NCBI RefSeq assembly: GCF_029962835.1
Contig: NC_080577.1
Span: forward strand, 3,720,001-3,784,000
Direction: 5' to 3'
Source of the DNA: Magnolia sinica
Taxonomy: Eukaryota; Streptophyta; Magnoliopsida; Magnoliales; Magnoliaceae
DNA length: 64,000 nt
The position numbers and the translations under genes were made by a program. Numbering within the stretch: position 1 is the first letter of the stretch; each line of letters opens with the position of its first letter. Positions 24,905-36,779 of this stretch are shown here, piece after piece. The notes beneath the pieces were generated by a model. The model saw nothing but the letters and a program-made list of their open reading frames with translations, was not told the origin of the DNA and searched no databases.

Positions 24905-26410
24905 TATATCGGATATTGAATATGGATCGTTCATCATATGGAGCCCACCTTTGATCCAAACCTTCAAAGTGGGTTATTATCATGTAAGGCCCATCTTGAA
25001 TGTAAACCATTCATCATTAGGGGCCCACCTTGATGTAGGTCATCCATCATGTGGGGCTCACCATCAATGCTAATTATCCTTCAATGTCCACTACCCATCA
25101 CCCATCATGTGGAGTCCACATTTGATGTGTCCATAGTGTAATTCCTACATTCAAATTGGATTGTCTATCATGTAGGGCGCAACTTTTGTGGATCATCCAT
25201 CATGTAGCCCACTTCGGATATGGGTCATCCATCATGAGAGACCTTGGATGTGGACTATCCAATAGGTGGGGCCCACTTGATGTGGATCATCCATTACAAG
25301 GGGCCACACTTTGATGTGGGCCATCCATCATGTGAAGCCCACTCCGTCCATTATGTGGGCCCACCTTGATGTGGACCATTCATTGTGTGGGGCCCCACCT
25401 TTAAATATGGGTCATCCATCATGTGGGCCCACCTCTAATGTCAACCGACCATCATGTGGGCCCACCTTCAATGACCATCATCTATCATGTGGGTCCCACT
25501 TTTGATGTTGACCACCCATCAAATGGGGTCCACTTGATGTTGATGTTCCATCATAGTGGGCCACACTTTAATACTTGCCATCCATAATGTGGGCCCCCTT
25601 TTGATGTGAACCGTTCATTATGTGGGCCCACCTTGATGTGGACCATACATCATATGGGGCCCCATGTTCAATCTGCATCATTCATCATGTGGGCCCATCT
25701 TTGATATCCACCATCCATCATCTGGGTCTCACTTTCAATGACCATCATCCATCATGTGGGTCCCACCCTTCAAATGGGGTCCACTTGATATGGATGTTCT
25801 GTCATGCTATGCCACACTTTGATGCATGCCATCCATCATGTGGGTCCCCCTTTAATGTGAGCCATTCATTATGTATGCCCAACTTGATGTGGAGCATATA
25901 TCATGTGAGGCCCCACATTCAATATGAATCGTTCATCATGAGGAACCCACCTTTGATGTCCACCATATCATGTGGGTCCCACCTTTATGTGGATCATCTA
26001 TCATGTGGGGCCCACTTGATGTGAATAGTCCACCATGCAGGGCCACATTTTGATCCGAGCCATCCATTATGTGGGACCCACCTTTGATGTCTAACATCCA
26101 TTATATAGGTTCTACCTTTGTTGTTGACCGTCCATCATGTGAGGCCCAACCTTCAATATGGATCATTCATCATCTGGGCCCACCTTTAATGTCAACCTTC
26201 CATCGTGTGGTCCCCACATTTAATGTCTACCATCCATCATATGGGTCCCACCTTTGATGTGGATCATCCATCATATAGTGCCGCACTTTGATGTGGGACA
26301 TCCTTCATGTGGGGCTCACCTTTGATGTGATTGTGCATTATGTGGGCCCATCTTTGATGTTGATCATTCATCATGTGGGCCCCACCTTCAATATGGGTCA
26401 TTCATCATGT
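24905..26410. repeat. minisatellite, unit about 33 bp, roughly 45 degenerate copies
   Basis: The region is an unbroken run of CATCCATCATGTGGGCCCAC followed by CTTTGATGTGGAC-like units, 32-35 bp each, with many substitutions and a self-complementary GTGGGCCCAC core. The Cys/His-rich open frames of 62-134 residues inside it are simply translations of the repeat. The words resemble the ends of the fold-back family. Confidence 0.92.
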
Positions 26411-27597
26411 CAGCTTATCTCATAGAATTGTGAAGATAAGAGGAGTAAAATGAGAATTAATTGAAAAGCTTGAAGATAAATTTGTCCAAAAATTAATTTA
26501 AAATGTCAACCACTTAAGTTAAATAAGTTCTTTTTTAAAAAAATAACCTATCCTCAAAGTATAAAATCGAAGCTTATTTGCTACTTTCTAAATAAATAAA
26601 CATCTTAATTATACTTTTACCAAATAGTTTAAAAGCTTTTTTTTTAATAAACTCTTATTTATAAAAATGCCAAACACCCCCTTAAAGTACCTCGAAACAT
26701 TTCTCCACGTGTAGCTCATAGGCTCTATCTCTCAGCATATTGCGCGCACTCGTCTCTATAATCAGCCTCTCTCTAGCCCACACCCTTTCACTACCAATGA
26801 TCTCTTCCATCCTCTCTCTAAATGCATCACATGCCAACCTTAATTAGATAATGTTTCACACAACCTGGTAGTTACTTTTTTGACAATAGAAAATGGAGAT
26901 CAATGTCCACTTGCTTTATACAATATAAAATAAATAAGGCCATTGATTAGTCAAATGACCCCTCTGATATGGCTACAGCCAAAATTAGATTTTCAAATCT
27001 AACTCCGCCAATGTGGCACTTTTTCATGAGTTGGGTGGGTCCAGTCAAATATGTTTTGTGGTATAGAGAACATGCCTATCCAGGTGGACCACAAAACGCA
27101 TGTATAATGAACGTGCATTTCTGAAGTTATTCCATGCACATGTGTCCCACCTGATTTTGGCTACGGCCAATATACTTTGACACTCCAAACCAACTGCGTG
27201 GATGCATCGGTAGGTGGGGGAGAGCCGGATCGGCGAATGAAAAATGGTACTCTATCGAGCAGCATTCTCATTTATTTAGTTATATATATAATACACACCA
27301 CTAACGCTAGCCATTAGAAAAACATGTGTTGGTTAACGCTAATCTAGGCACGAAGATCTCGAAAAAGTTGGACGGTCCACTTAGATTTTTATTTATTTAT
27401 TTATTTATTTATTTTTATTTTTTTCCCATTTTGAGATTGGGCAGAGAAAAATCTAATTGAGAAAGCTTACAAACTAACAAAAGGAACTAAAGGCCCCACA
27501 ATGACGACGACTATGAATCGGCTTGCAACCTATGTGTAGTTCCTACACATTTCCTTAATTTAAAATCTATCTCTTTATATGTTTTTTTTGTTCTTTA
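26411..27597. other. intergenic, no gene seen
   Basis: 26411-26690 has features of a decayed MITE (AATAAGTT...AACTTATTT words and a terminal CCAAACACCCCCTTA). 26930-27180 contains GGCTACAGCCAAAATTAG and GATTTTGGCTACGGCC in inverted arrangement, perhaps another small element. 27390-27420 is (TTTA)n. No exon recognised. Confidence 0.35.
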
Positions 27598-28301
27598 TGA
27601 TGCAGGGATGAACGTGATGAGGATAACTACTCCGAATCTACGGAGCTTCTCTAGACTCCTCATAGAGACTTCTCGAATCCACGGAGAAAGAAAGCAGAAA
27701 ATAGAAATAAATTCTAAAAAATTTAAAATTGATTAATTGATTAATAAAAACGAGTTCACAACCCTTTAAATAGGGGTACCAAGCAATAAGAAAGAAATTA
27801 GAATCAAACTACAAATCAAACACCCAGAATCCACGACTAACTATAAATACTAAACTTACTATTTATAGACGGTCATAATGTCTACTAGTGCGCAAGGTTT
27901 TCGGCCAAAAATAGTAAGTGTCCTATTTGGCTTCACCAAACCGTTCTCCTGTTTATTCTAAGCTCTTTTCACGTTGGGCACAACTCCTAAAGCTCGACGG
28001 ATGAAGAGTTATAATCAAACTAAAACTTACTATTTATAGTAAAAACAAAATTAAAAGAGGGAAACGACCGTCGATCCAGGGGTTTTTCGCAATTCCGAGC
28101 TGTGTAACCCGGCGTAGCAGGGTTGGTTGGCTTCAGTAGCTCGTTCTACCCCCAAAATCATATATTTTAAGTCAGATAACTCATTCCGGATTGCAAGATA
28201 CGCCTGATTTAAAGTTCGATGGTCTGGATCACTTCTGTCGTCGACCAGGCCTTTTCTGATCCATCTTGGTCATGTAACTGTCTGCGACCCGCTCTACATC
28301 A
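27598..28301 (-). mobile_element. solo LTR of the same gypsy family, minus strand
   Basis: On the minus strand it starts TGATGTAGAGCGGGTCGCAG and ends CATCCCTGCATCA, matching the LTRs at 21917 and 23974 along its length. It has a perfect 5-bp target duplication, CTTTA at 27593-27597 and 28302-28306, and no internal region. This is the usual product of unequal recombination between LTRs. Confidence 0.92.
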
Positions 28302-28956
28302 CTTTACATGCAATTGGTTGGAAGTGGACCACACTAGACTAATTGAATGATTTGGAAGTGGCCCCACAAAGACAAGCCCACATGAAACAGTGACTTCATG
28401 ATGCAAAATAAAATGGGAAGAGTCTTTTGGAGTATGGAAGAGCTCTTGTTTCAATCATTCTACAATACCACTGTTTCAAACCACATTACTTCGGCAATGC
28501 TACTGCATCAGAGACTCGAATCCACTTTCACTTGCTAAGGGCCCATCTGGGAGTTTCTTTTTTCTTCTTCTTCTTCTTCTTTTTCTTTTTATTTATTTAT
28601 TTATTAGCTATGACTTGGATTGCGCGCCTAAAATCAGTTCTTATGTCACTTTTGATTTGTAGTTGGAAAGGTAGAAAAATTGGAACTTTGTCTGATGCAG
28701 TTCCCATTTCCTACGCTACCCAACTGCACATCAGTCGGTTCCACCTGAAATAGGTTGGATGACCCATTGGATCATTCGACCTGATCCGTTGATGAACAGA
28801 TCTGATAATGAAACTGGACCCATTGGGTCGGGTGTGAGTCCAAAACACCGTTGTAGTTATAAAATGTGCTAGGTCTAAAACCTCTCAAAGACCCGAGAAC
28901 TATTGGCTCCATGTTCATATACGAAATTCATAAAACCAACTTTGAAATTGCTTCAG
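28302..28956. other. intergenic, no gene seen
   Basis: A polypyrimidine run with (TTC)n and (TTTA)n lies at 28556-28605. The 108-residue plus frame crossing it owes its length to this low-complexity tract. Confidence 0.35.
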
Positions 28957-29064
28957 GGTGTGTTTGGTTTCACGAAATTTTATGAAATATTGTGAAATTT
29001 TGCACCAAATTAGATTGATTGATAGTGAAATTTTATGATAGTCGTGCAACCAAATGCACCCTTT
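28957..29064. mobile_element. small MITE, about 108 bp
   Basis: The left end AGGGTGTGTTTGGTTTCACG and the reverse-complemented right end AAGGGTGCATTTGGTTGCAC are near-identical, and GAAATTTTATGA words occur in both arms. No coding capacity. Confidence 0.65.
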
Positions 29065-29103
29065 AATCAAGGTAACAAAAGCTATTAATTAAAATTTAGA
29101 GGT

Positions 29104-30498
29104 TGTTGATAGAGTGCATTTAATATGGTGTTCGGTCAACTAAGGAATTCTTGGGTCGACCAAAGCACACTATGATGCTCCTGGTCAACCAAGATGTGTT
29201 TCGGTAGATCGAAAAACTCTGTTAATGTCTCAATCGATCGAAGGTGCTACTAAGTAGAATGAATAGGTGTGTAGCTTTGTTTCTAATTTTATATGAGGGT
29301 TATATAAACTAGGTTAATATGGAATTAGGATGCATGAGCATGAAACGAGCTTAACACATTTTCAAAAATTTTAAAGAAAAAGCTAAGTTTTCCCATCTGT
29401 AAGTTATTTAATCTCTTGTAACTTTTTTATCATAGTGGATTATTATATCATGGTTTTTTCCCACTATGATTTTTCCAAATAAAATTCGTGTGTTCTATAT
29501 GGTTGCTTAAAATTTCATTTTCTTATTGCGATATGTGACTCCGTCTGAAGTTGTTTCTGCACGAGACAGGTCATATTAAGACTTGTTGCGTCCCCAACAA
29601 GTGGTATTAGAGCAAACGTTGGGTATCGAAGCTTCAATTTGTAATTGTTATTTTCACAACTAAAGTAGAATATATGGTAATGATGGAAACATTTAAGAAA
29701 GTAGTTTAGTTGAAAGGAATAATGAATAAGTTGAGGTTTTAGAAGAAAACCGGCCATGTGTATTGTAATAGTGAATGCGCAATCAATTTGGCAAAGAGCT
29801 TGGTATAACATTTTGGGACTAAACACTTTGATGTTTGTTGGCATTTTATCTAGAAAATACTAAAGAAATATAGTATTACTCTTGAGAAAATTCAAACCAA
29901 TATTAAAAATCCGACAAACATGCTTATGAAAGTGGTTTCTGCAAAAAAGTTCAAGTTTTGTTTAACTTTTATCAACTTGGCAAAGAAGAAATGTAGACAG
30001 AGTACGTATGAGAAGCGATGATAATGATGTTACTATGAAAGAGAGTAGAGATTGTGATAGCAACTTAGAATAATGAATCTAAAGGATTAAAGTTGCAATA
30101 GAGATTATTAATAAAGTGCCTTTAATCTAGTGTGGTGATGTTTGGTCGACCAAGATTTATTTCGGTTGATTGATAGACTCTGTTAATATCTTGGTTGATC
30201 GAAAGTGCGACCAAGTAGAATGCATAAGTGTGCCCCTTTGTTTCTAATTATGTATGGAGTCATATAAACTAAGTTAATACCTGATTAGGGTGACTGAGAA
30301 CCAAATGAGCTTAGCATGTTTTTAAGGGTTTTAAGAGAGAAGCTAAGGTTTCTCATCTAGAAGTTGTTTCATCTCTTGTAATTTTTTGGTATATTATAGT
30401 GGATTGTTTTCAGGGGTTTTCCTATTACATTGTGTGATTCCACCTAAGATTGCTTCTGCGTTAGACAAGTTATATTATAGCTCATTGCATCTTCAACA
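29104..30498 (+). mobile_element. copia-type LTR retrotransposon reduced to LTRs and the RNase H end
   Basis: The 5' LTR (29104-29599, TGTTGATAGAG to CCCCAACA) is followed by a primer-binding site TGGTATTAGAGC (29602-29613). The 3' LTR (30106-30498) shares long blocks with it, such as GTTTCTAATT, ATATAAACTA and ATCTCTTGTAA. The roughly 500-bp interior translates, with stops, to VYCNSECAINLAKS, then NPTNMLMKVVSAKKF. This is the C-terminal end of a copia RNase H and the conserved segment after it. Gag, protease, integrase and RT are deleted. Flanks GAGGT/AAAGT are possible degraded target duplications. Confidence 0.8.
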
Positions 30499-31242
30499 AA
30501 AGTCTCCAAAGAAAACGTGCCGTCGAGCGCTTAACTTTTAATAAGTGTACATTCAATGAAAAACTAGAAATTAGACCAACCCAACTTAGACATGACCAAA
30601 ATTTAATTTTATCTGGATCCGCTAAATCGAGACACGACCGAAACCTACCCAAACTCGATAATTTGAACCTGGACCCCACCCAAGTACTATTGGAGTGTAC
30701 CAGTTGGGGCTGAAATCTGCATTGATATGTTTCCACCACAGGAAAAAGAAAGAAACACAGTAATAATAAGAACCATTGCCAGTAAGAGGTACATCCAAAC
30801 GGGTCCAAAAAGACCCATCACTGTCAGTCAGCGTTGTTGATGGTTGCTGCCATTGTAAGCAACATTGAATGGATGTCTGGACCAAATGGGTTTGATAGAG
30901 CACAGTGCCCCCACAATGGAACCAGAGTACTCCGTTTTCAAGCTGCTTGAATCTTAGATGATGATCTAAACCATTCATTTTCTCCAAGCTACTTGAATCT
31001 TAGACAATGATCTAAACCATTCATATTCTCCTTGCTACCTCGCAGAAGCTATGATCTTATAATCATGCTTCGTTGATGTTCCAACCTTTTGACTCTTGGT
31101 TTTGGATATGAGCCATTCACAATTAATTTTTAAATGTTCCAAATTCATCTTCATACACAATCATCCTTGCACTAAATATTTCTTTGGCACCATTTGGCTG
31201 ATGATAAACAGTTGTAGGCAGTGGTAAATAAATGCGCATAAG
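30499..31242. other. intergenic, contains a 46-bp tandem duplication
   Basis: AAGCTGCTTGAATCTTAGATG at 30940 and AAGCTACTTGAATCTTAGACA at 30986 head two 46-bp units. Overlapping minus-strand frames of 108 and 121 residues (30482-30987) show no domain I know; each lacks support from the other, so they are not called genes. Confidence 0.4.
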
Positions 31243-31685
31243 AAAAGGGTCATTTGGATTATGTAAATTATAGTAATTACAACCAGTGTGAAACAATTTA
31301 TTGTAAAATCGTGTGAATTAGAATCCTCTCAAAAGATTAAAAATCTAATGAAAATGGTAAAAACAGCTGAATTTTTTTAAAGTTGACCCATTTTATGGGC
31401 CCTAGGCTCAATTATATTTTTATTTTACTAAAAAGTATATATTTCAAGAGGCTTATTATAATTATTACATCAAATGTCACTTATACTAACTAGGAGTATT
31501 AAAATTGATTTACTTAATGCATTCCAATTATAGGCATTCAAGCACAATTTTTGAATTTTAATGTTTTCTAATTACGGGCATCCAAACACAACTAAAATTT
31601 TCAATTCGCATCAATTTCATTTACCATATAATTTGGATTCCAGAGTATTTCAATTACAAGCATTTAAATGTACCCTTAAATGGCA
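31243..31685. mobile_element. AT-rich MITE related to 931-1506
   Basis: The left end reads GGGTCATTTGGATTATGTAA and the reverse-complemented right end AAGGGTACATTTAAATGCTT. The interior shares AAGTATATATTTCA and TTATTATAATTATTACATCA with the element at 931-1506. Confidence 0.55.
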
Positions 31686-32241
31686 TGTGTGGCATAGAAT
31701 CTAAAACATAAATAGTTCAGATCATTATCTAAGGTATCAAAACCCAAATATCTTATCATGTCCTTCCATGCACACCATTTGTAGGTGGTCTACTCTATTT
31801 AATTCCCGAGTAGGTAGGCTAGTGCTTTATAGAACACAAGGGGTTCCGTACCCACGGTGGGTCCAACTCGACACAACAAATTACAACAGTGGAGGAACTG
31901 CAACGTTAGGTGCTTCCCCGAACCTTCTAAAAGAGGACCATAAGGGTTGTTGCTTACATCACTTGATTTGGTCAGTTGAATGTGGACACTTTTAATCAGG
32001 GCCGGTCAAAGAAGCCATACTTCTAATTTATCATTTTAGAAATGAACGGATGTATGTTGATGTTACAGCCAATTTTTTACTTCCGACATGTCACATTTGT
32101 GGAATATCTAATCCATGCAAAAGGTGGACCGCACCATGATGATCAGCTGATATGAAAATCAAGCAAATCCACTCATTGAGTAGGCCATCTAATACAATGA
32201 GTCATACCGTTGGTTGTCCATTTTATGATGATGTTTAGTTT
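31686..32241. other. intergenic, no gene seen
   Basis: No exon or bounded repeat was recognised. The last 17 bases (32225-32241) are the SINE target duplication. Confidence 0.4.
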
Positions 32242-32382
32242 AGGATCCTTACTCTTGCTCCGGTGGTGGACTCTCGGGAGTTTCAACACCCGGTCCAGTG
32301 TTTGAGTATCCATATGTGGTGAAATCCCACTACGGCGTGAGTGTGTGGGGGTGTGTGTGTGCGTGTGTAAAAAAAATAAAAA
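32242..32382 (+). mobile_element. tRNA-derived SINE, family 1, full length
   Basis: It opens AGGATCCTTACTCTTGCTCC, has GGTGGTGGACTC in the A-box position, a decayed B box, GGTGGTGAAATCCCACTACG, GTGTGTGGGGGTGTGTGTGT and an A-rich tail. It is flanked by ATGATGATGTTTAGTTT (32225-32241) and ATGATAATGTTTAGTTT (32383-32399), a target duplication with one difference. Confidence 0.9.
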
Positions 32383-32399
32383 ATGATAATGTTTAGTTT

Positions 32400-32890
32400 C
32401 ACTCAATGAGTGGAATGGTTTTTCTTTTAAGGTGATGATTAGATTTTCTATACTCGTGACATGTTGGGAAAAAAGAATGAATGCATCTCTAATTCCCTAT
32501 CTTCAAATAATTATTAAGGGAAAGTTACAAAACATTCCAATTTATGGTTTTGTTTAAGGGGTTAACCTATAGCCAATCTGAACCATTTATTCACTAAGAA
32601 AAAGCTAAGGTACAAAAATCAAACGATCGAATTACTCTTGACCATTTTAGGATCAATTTATTTACTAGTCATAAACAACTAAAATAATTAAATTAAAGTG
32701 TTATTTTAGAATCATAAGAAACACAAAATAGGATCTATTAAATAATGATTAGACTTATTTTATTTCTCTAGTTAGCTGTAAATGTATGTAAAATAAAGTA
32801 AATGAGTAATTATTACAAATATTAACTTTTTGATGAAGACTCTAAATATATGCCGTATTCCTTCTTTGAAAAGGATAGATATCCATTCAT
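32400..32890. other. intergenic, AT-rich, no gene seen
   Basis: Nothing beyond chance frames. Confidence 0.4.
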
Positions 32891-32894
32891 GGTC

Positions 32895-33175
32895 CCCATT
32901 ATGATATTGGTAACATATCCACACCGTGCATCTATTTTACCAGAACATTTTAGAAAAGAAAATAAAAAATGAGGCAGATCTGAAGCTCCGTGGCCCACAC
33001 CATAGGAAATCGTGGTTGTAAAAAGCTTTTAACAGCAGGTTTTCAATCCACTTTTTTGTGTGGCGTGGTCCATTTGACCTTTTGATTTGTCTCAATTTTT
33101 AGCTCATCCTATAAAATCAGCCTGCAAAACAGATGGACGGTATGGATAAGCCACATACATTAAAGTTAGCCCCAC
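32895..33175. mobile_element. fold-back (GGGCCC family) element, compact copy
   Basis: Left: ATATCCACACCGTGCATC, AAAAATGAGGCAGATCTG. Right: GCGTGGTCCATTTGACC, GATTTGTCTCAATTTTTAGC, GATGGACGGTATGGATAAG. Only the outer parts of the two halves are kept. Confidence 0.7.
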
Positions 33176-33371
33176 ACAAAATTCACACATTCCCCTATTT
33201 TAGTCTTCAAAAAGTAACCTAGTCAATGTCAGCATTGAAATGTGAATGAAAATTAACTTAGGAAGTAGTTATCATCCATTTACCCTCACCTGACACGATT
33301 TGTAAACCATGGCTTGCTCTTACTTACATAAATGGTTTAAATTGATAATAAGTTACCTTGCTAGTCATTAA

Positions 33372-33783
33372 GGACCGTTTACCCGGTCAGATTGGATGGG
33401 ATTGGATGTTATTGGAAGGGATTGGAAGTTAAATCCCAGGATTGGCCGGCGTGCCAAATAGAGTCGGTGATCTGATCCCAATCCCATGGGTCTTAAGACA
33501 ATCCACTGACAACGCCATCATTACCTTTAAATCCCATCCAGTCCACCCTAATCCGCTCAAATTTGCCAGGGACATGTTTGGTTCGAGGGATTGAAAGGAA
33601 TGGGAAGGTTTAATCCCGGGATTGGCCCGGCATGCCAAACAGACTGGATATAGCAATCCAGGGACATAGCAATCCCATGGATCTCAAGACAATCCACTGA
33701 CAACACCATCGTTACCTAGAAATCCATGCCATCCACCCTAATACCATTCAATCCCTTCCAATCCACCTCGCCAAACGGGCCCC
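33372..33783. mobile_element. MITE with GGCCCGTTTGG ends and an internal near-repeat
   Basis: The reverse-complemented right end is GGGCCCGTTTGGCGAGGTGG; the left end is GGACCGTTTACCCGGTCAGA. Inside, CAATCCACTGACAACGCCATC near 33500 recurs as CAATCCACTGACAACACCATC near 33690, so the element carries a duplicated block. An inverted copy with the same duplicated arrangement lies at 60913-61270. Confidence 0.7.
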
Positions 33784-34174
33784 AAAAAGATTCGAGGACG
33801 TTGTTAATATCCTTTAAAATCCTTGAAAGGTGGGACCCTAATAAAACTTTTTTAAGCCCTTTTCAGAATAGGGGTACAATGGCTATTCTTTCCGGTCCTA
33901 AAATCGAACGGTCGGATTGCACATCAAATCATTGGTGCTAGAGTGACCACTCATAACACTAGATTTTTCTATTTTAAATTGGCAGGTTAAGATTCATCTC
34001 GATGAATGATATATATGTTACAGCTACTTCAAACATTGGAGCCAAGCCCACGTGCGTCTACAAGCCCACGTGTGTCTACAAGCCACCTAACCCATCTCTG
34101 ACACACATGTGACCCAATCATATCCTGCCACAGCAGGAACCACCGTGATATTTGGTTCCCGTATCCCAAGCCCA

Positions 34175-34812
34175 CGTGCCTGTACGAGGAAAGCGGATTG
34201 GCTGGTGTACCTCACATCAGCTACATAGCTGCTGTATTTACAGCCATCAAGTTTTGTGGGTCTGATCAAGAGGTATGTGTTATATCCAAACCTTCCAACC
34301 ATTTTACGAGCTAGTCCTTAGGCTTGAGACAAAACATAAGATATATCTAACCATCAATTGATCCACACTGAAAAAAACAGTGGGAGATTGAATGTCTACC
34401 ATTGAAATCCTTTTTCGGGTCGCAGAAGTATTGGATCAATACAAAATTTATTTTTCCTCTTCATTTGACCTTATGAACAAATTGGATGGAAAATAAACAT
34501 TATAGGGCCCTATAATTTTTAAACAATGAAAATCATTATCTCCAATGCTATTTGTGACGTGGTGCATATGATCTTTGGATATGATTCATTTTTTGGATGA
34601 TGCTCTAGAATTATCTCTAAAAATAGATGAAAGGTGTAGATATAATAAATACATCACTATGAGGCCCATCTAACTTTGATCTCCCTTGAGCCGTTCATAC
34701 AATTCGGATCTCGAGGAGCGTCAGTGCTGGCCTTTGCACGACACATACCTACAGCAGCTATATAGCTGGTGTGTGAGGTGCACCAGCCAATCTGCTTCCG
34801 TACATGCCACAT
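34175..34812. mobile_element. fold-back element with long distinct terminal repeats
   Basis: The left end GCGGATTGGCTGGTGTACCT, then CATAGCTGCTGTA, is mirrored at the right end (reverse complement GCAGATTGGCTGGTGCACCT, then TATAGCTGCTGTA). Between them is a diverged fold-back core (GGAAAATAAACATTATAGGG, GGTGTAGATATAATAAATAC). It is one of the longest copies here. Confidence 0.7.
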
Positions 34813-34830
34813 AATGCACACGCAGCTAGG

Positions 34831-34950
34831 ATTTTATTTTTTTTGTTAGCTTGTTAGTACACCCACCGTAAGTTCGTCCTTCACTGTTAGCCACCCCCCT
34901 TCAGGGAATCGATACCAAAATCTCAAAGTTGAAACGAGGTATCTTTCGCG
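34831..34950 (-). mobile_element. tRNA-derived SINE, family 2, 5'-truncated
   Basis: On the minus strand: GAAAGATACCTCGTTTCAAC, B box GGTATCGATTCCC, GGGGGGTGGCTAACAGTGAAG, A-rich end. The A box is missing. Short flanking repeats AGCTAGG occur at 34824-34830 and about 34952-34958. Confidence 0.65.
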
Positions 34951-34959
34951 TAGCTAGGT

Positions 34960-36145
34960 ATGTCGCGTGGCACACAGCCGCAATATCCAAGCAATCCGTC
35001 AAAAGGTCACCATTAGATTCTCTGCCCAAAATTTAGATCGGGCCAGTAAGTCAAGTGGCACATCTACTGTATTTACCACTTCTATCTTTCTGCAATAGCC
35101 TCTTCACAGTGAGGTCCACATGATCAGTGGCTTGGATATTTCACCAGTGTGCCATGTTGGCATATGTGATAACATGTGCATTAGCTGCATGTTCATGGGC
35201 CTAATAAAGCTCCATATTAATATTATTAATTTATTTAAAAATAAGAGTTAAATAAGAAACCGGATCCTCTTTTTATCACAATCAGATAAATTTTATGCTT
35301 TTTGCATCGTCCATGTCATTATCGTCATTACTACTGCATTAGATTGTGGCAAGCAAAAGATCCGGATTCATTGAATAAATACTCATCCGAGTTTTTAACT
35401 AAGGCCTAGATAAAGATGCATGTCTCAACGCCATTGGTTTAATGTAGAAGTAATCCAAACCGTTGATATGATTGGACACACTTTGAACGGCCTCTACACA
35501 AAAGATCACTCAAATTAGAAGATCCTAACCTTGAATGTATTTTGATGCATTGGAGCTTCCATTGTAGCGGATTTTAGCCTTTTAGATGCATGGACCATCT
35601 TGATCACAGATCCGTGGGTCCCAGTTGTAGAAATTATAAATCCGAGGTAACTGTGAAACCCTAGTGCGGACCTTTGTAAAGTCAACAAGTGTACTTCCGA
35701 CCGCCGCGTCACACTTGCGTAAAGGGCAGCAGCCCCTTCTACCGTGCGAGCTCCGCGGTTTTATTTGACTCGCTTACGTGGCGAGTTTTATGCTCGATAT
35801 TCCATGTAAGGAACTTCTCCGGCCATATGAATCCATTTCCTTACCATTATTTGGTGATCCACGCTGTTAATATGACGTGGCCCACCATGGATGGAATATA
35901 TCTCAGAAATTTCCTCGTTGCATCATCATATCCATCCAATCTATGACTTCTTTTATCATTAGTGTTTTTTTTTTTCCATAAACATTTATCCAAATGTCAG
36001 AATCCTCTAATCTGGAGAGCTCTTAGGTTTCACAATGGATCAACGGTTAGGATCTCCAGACGATGGCTCTATGTACAAACTGTTTCTTCGGTCCCCCCTA
36101 ATTCCACGTATACAGACTTGATACTTCCTTCGGAGCGTGAATAGT
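34960..36145. other. intergenic, no gene seen
   Basis: A short GC-richer patch (35690-35800) has no recognisable protein. The open frames on either strand between 35515 and 36144 are small and unsupported. Confidence 0.35.
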
Positions 36146-36345
36146 GAACTCGGATTGGGTAGTGACCCCTCCACTACCCAAGTCGGTGGTGGAAAAGCTC
36201 TGTGGGACCCAAAATGATGTATGTGTTTTATCCACTCCGTCCATTCATTTTTGCAACTCATTTTATGTCATGAGCCCAAAATTGAGGCAAATCCAAAGGT
36301 CTAGTGAACCACACCACACCTACCATTGAAAACTTATTGGGGGCA
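36146..36345. mobile_element. fold-back (GGGCCC family) left half with terminal hairpin
   Basis: The end carries GGGTAGTG-ACCCCTC-CACTACCC, an exact 8-bp hairpin, then AAGTCGGTGGTGGAAAAGC, GTGGGACCCAAAATGATGTATG, CCACTCCGTCCATTCATTTTTG. The same terminal arrangement occurs at 60395. The right half is missing. Confidence 0.7.
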
Positions 36346-36779
36346 CATCTGGTCCTTGTAGTATCTCATATTTTATTCTTCCATGTTTAATTCATTCGAT
36401 GAAAAGCCCCTTCTCTTGCAAAAAAAGAATAAAAGATGTGAATGGAAAAGTCGCCTTTTCGATCACTGAGGAGTTTCTCTACTCTTTCCCGGTCCAAAAG
36501 GACATGGGGTCATGCTTGTCCCCTTCAAGAAAAAACAATATCAAACTCGTCGCATCCATATACGTTGATTGGATGGCTGTAGTTTTACAAACACTGCACA
36601 TGTCATTCAGATGGCTCACCTACGTCGACATAAGAAACTCCTCTACCATTCGATTTTTCACTGACCCAACTCAGTTGGTTTGGAGGATGCGCATGGTTGG
36701 TGCTTTCCCTACGGATTACATGCATTCAATAGATGAAGAGACTGAGCGGGTCTAAGAATCTATGCCATATACAAATGTT

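Noticed and set aside
24905-26410. CRISPR-like array or a Cys/His-rich repeat protein
   Set aside because: Units are adjacent without unique spacers and vary throughout, so it is a minisatellite. The open frames (62-134 residues) arise from the repeat itself.
30482-30987. Overlapping minus-strand frames of 108 and 121 residues
   Set aside because: They are in different frames over the same sequence, with no family resemblance and tandem duplication nearby; treated as chance.
36399-36755. 118-residue plus-strand open frame
   Set aside because: No recognisable domain, no splice or start context support, and it is embedded among fold-back repeats. It was left unannotated; a protein search could change this.
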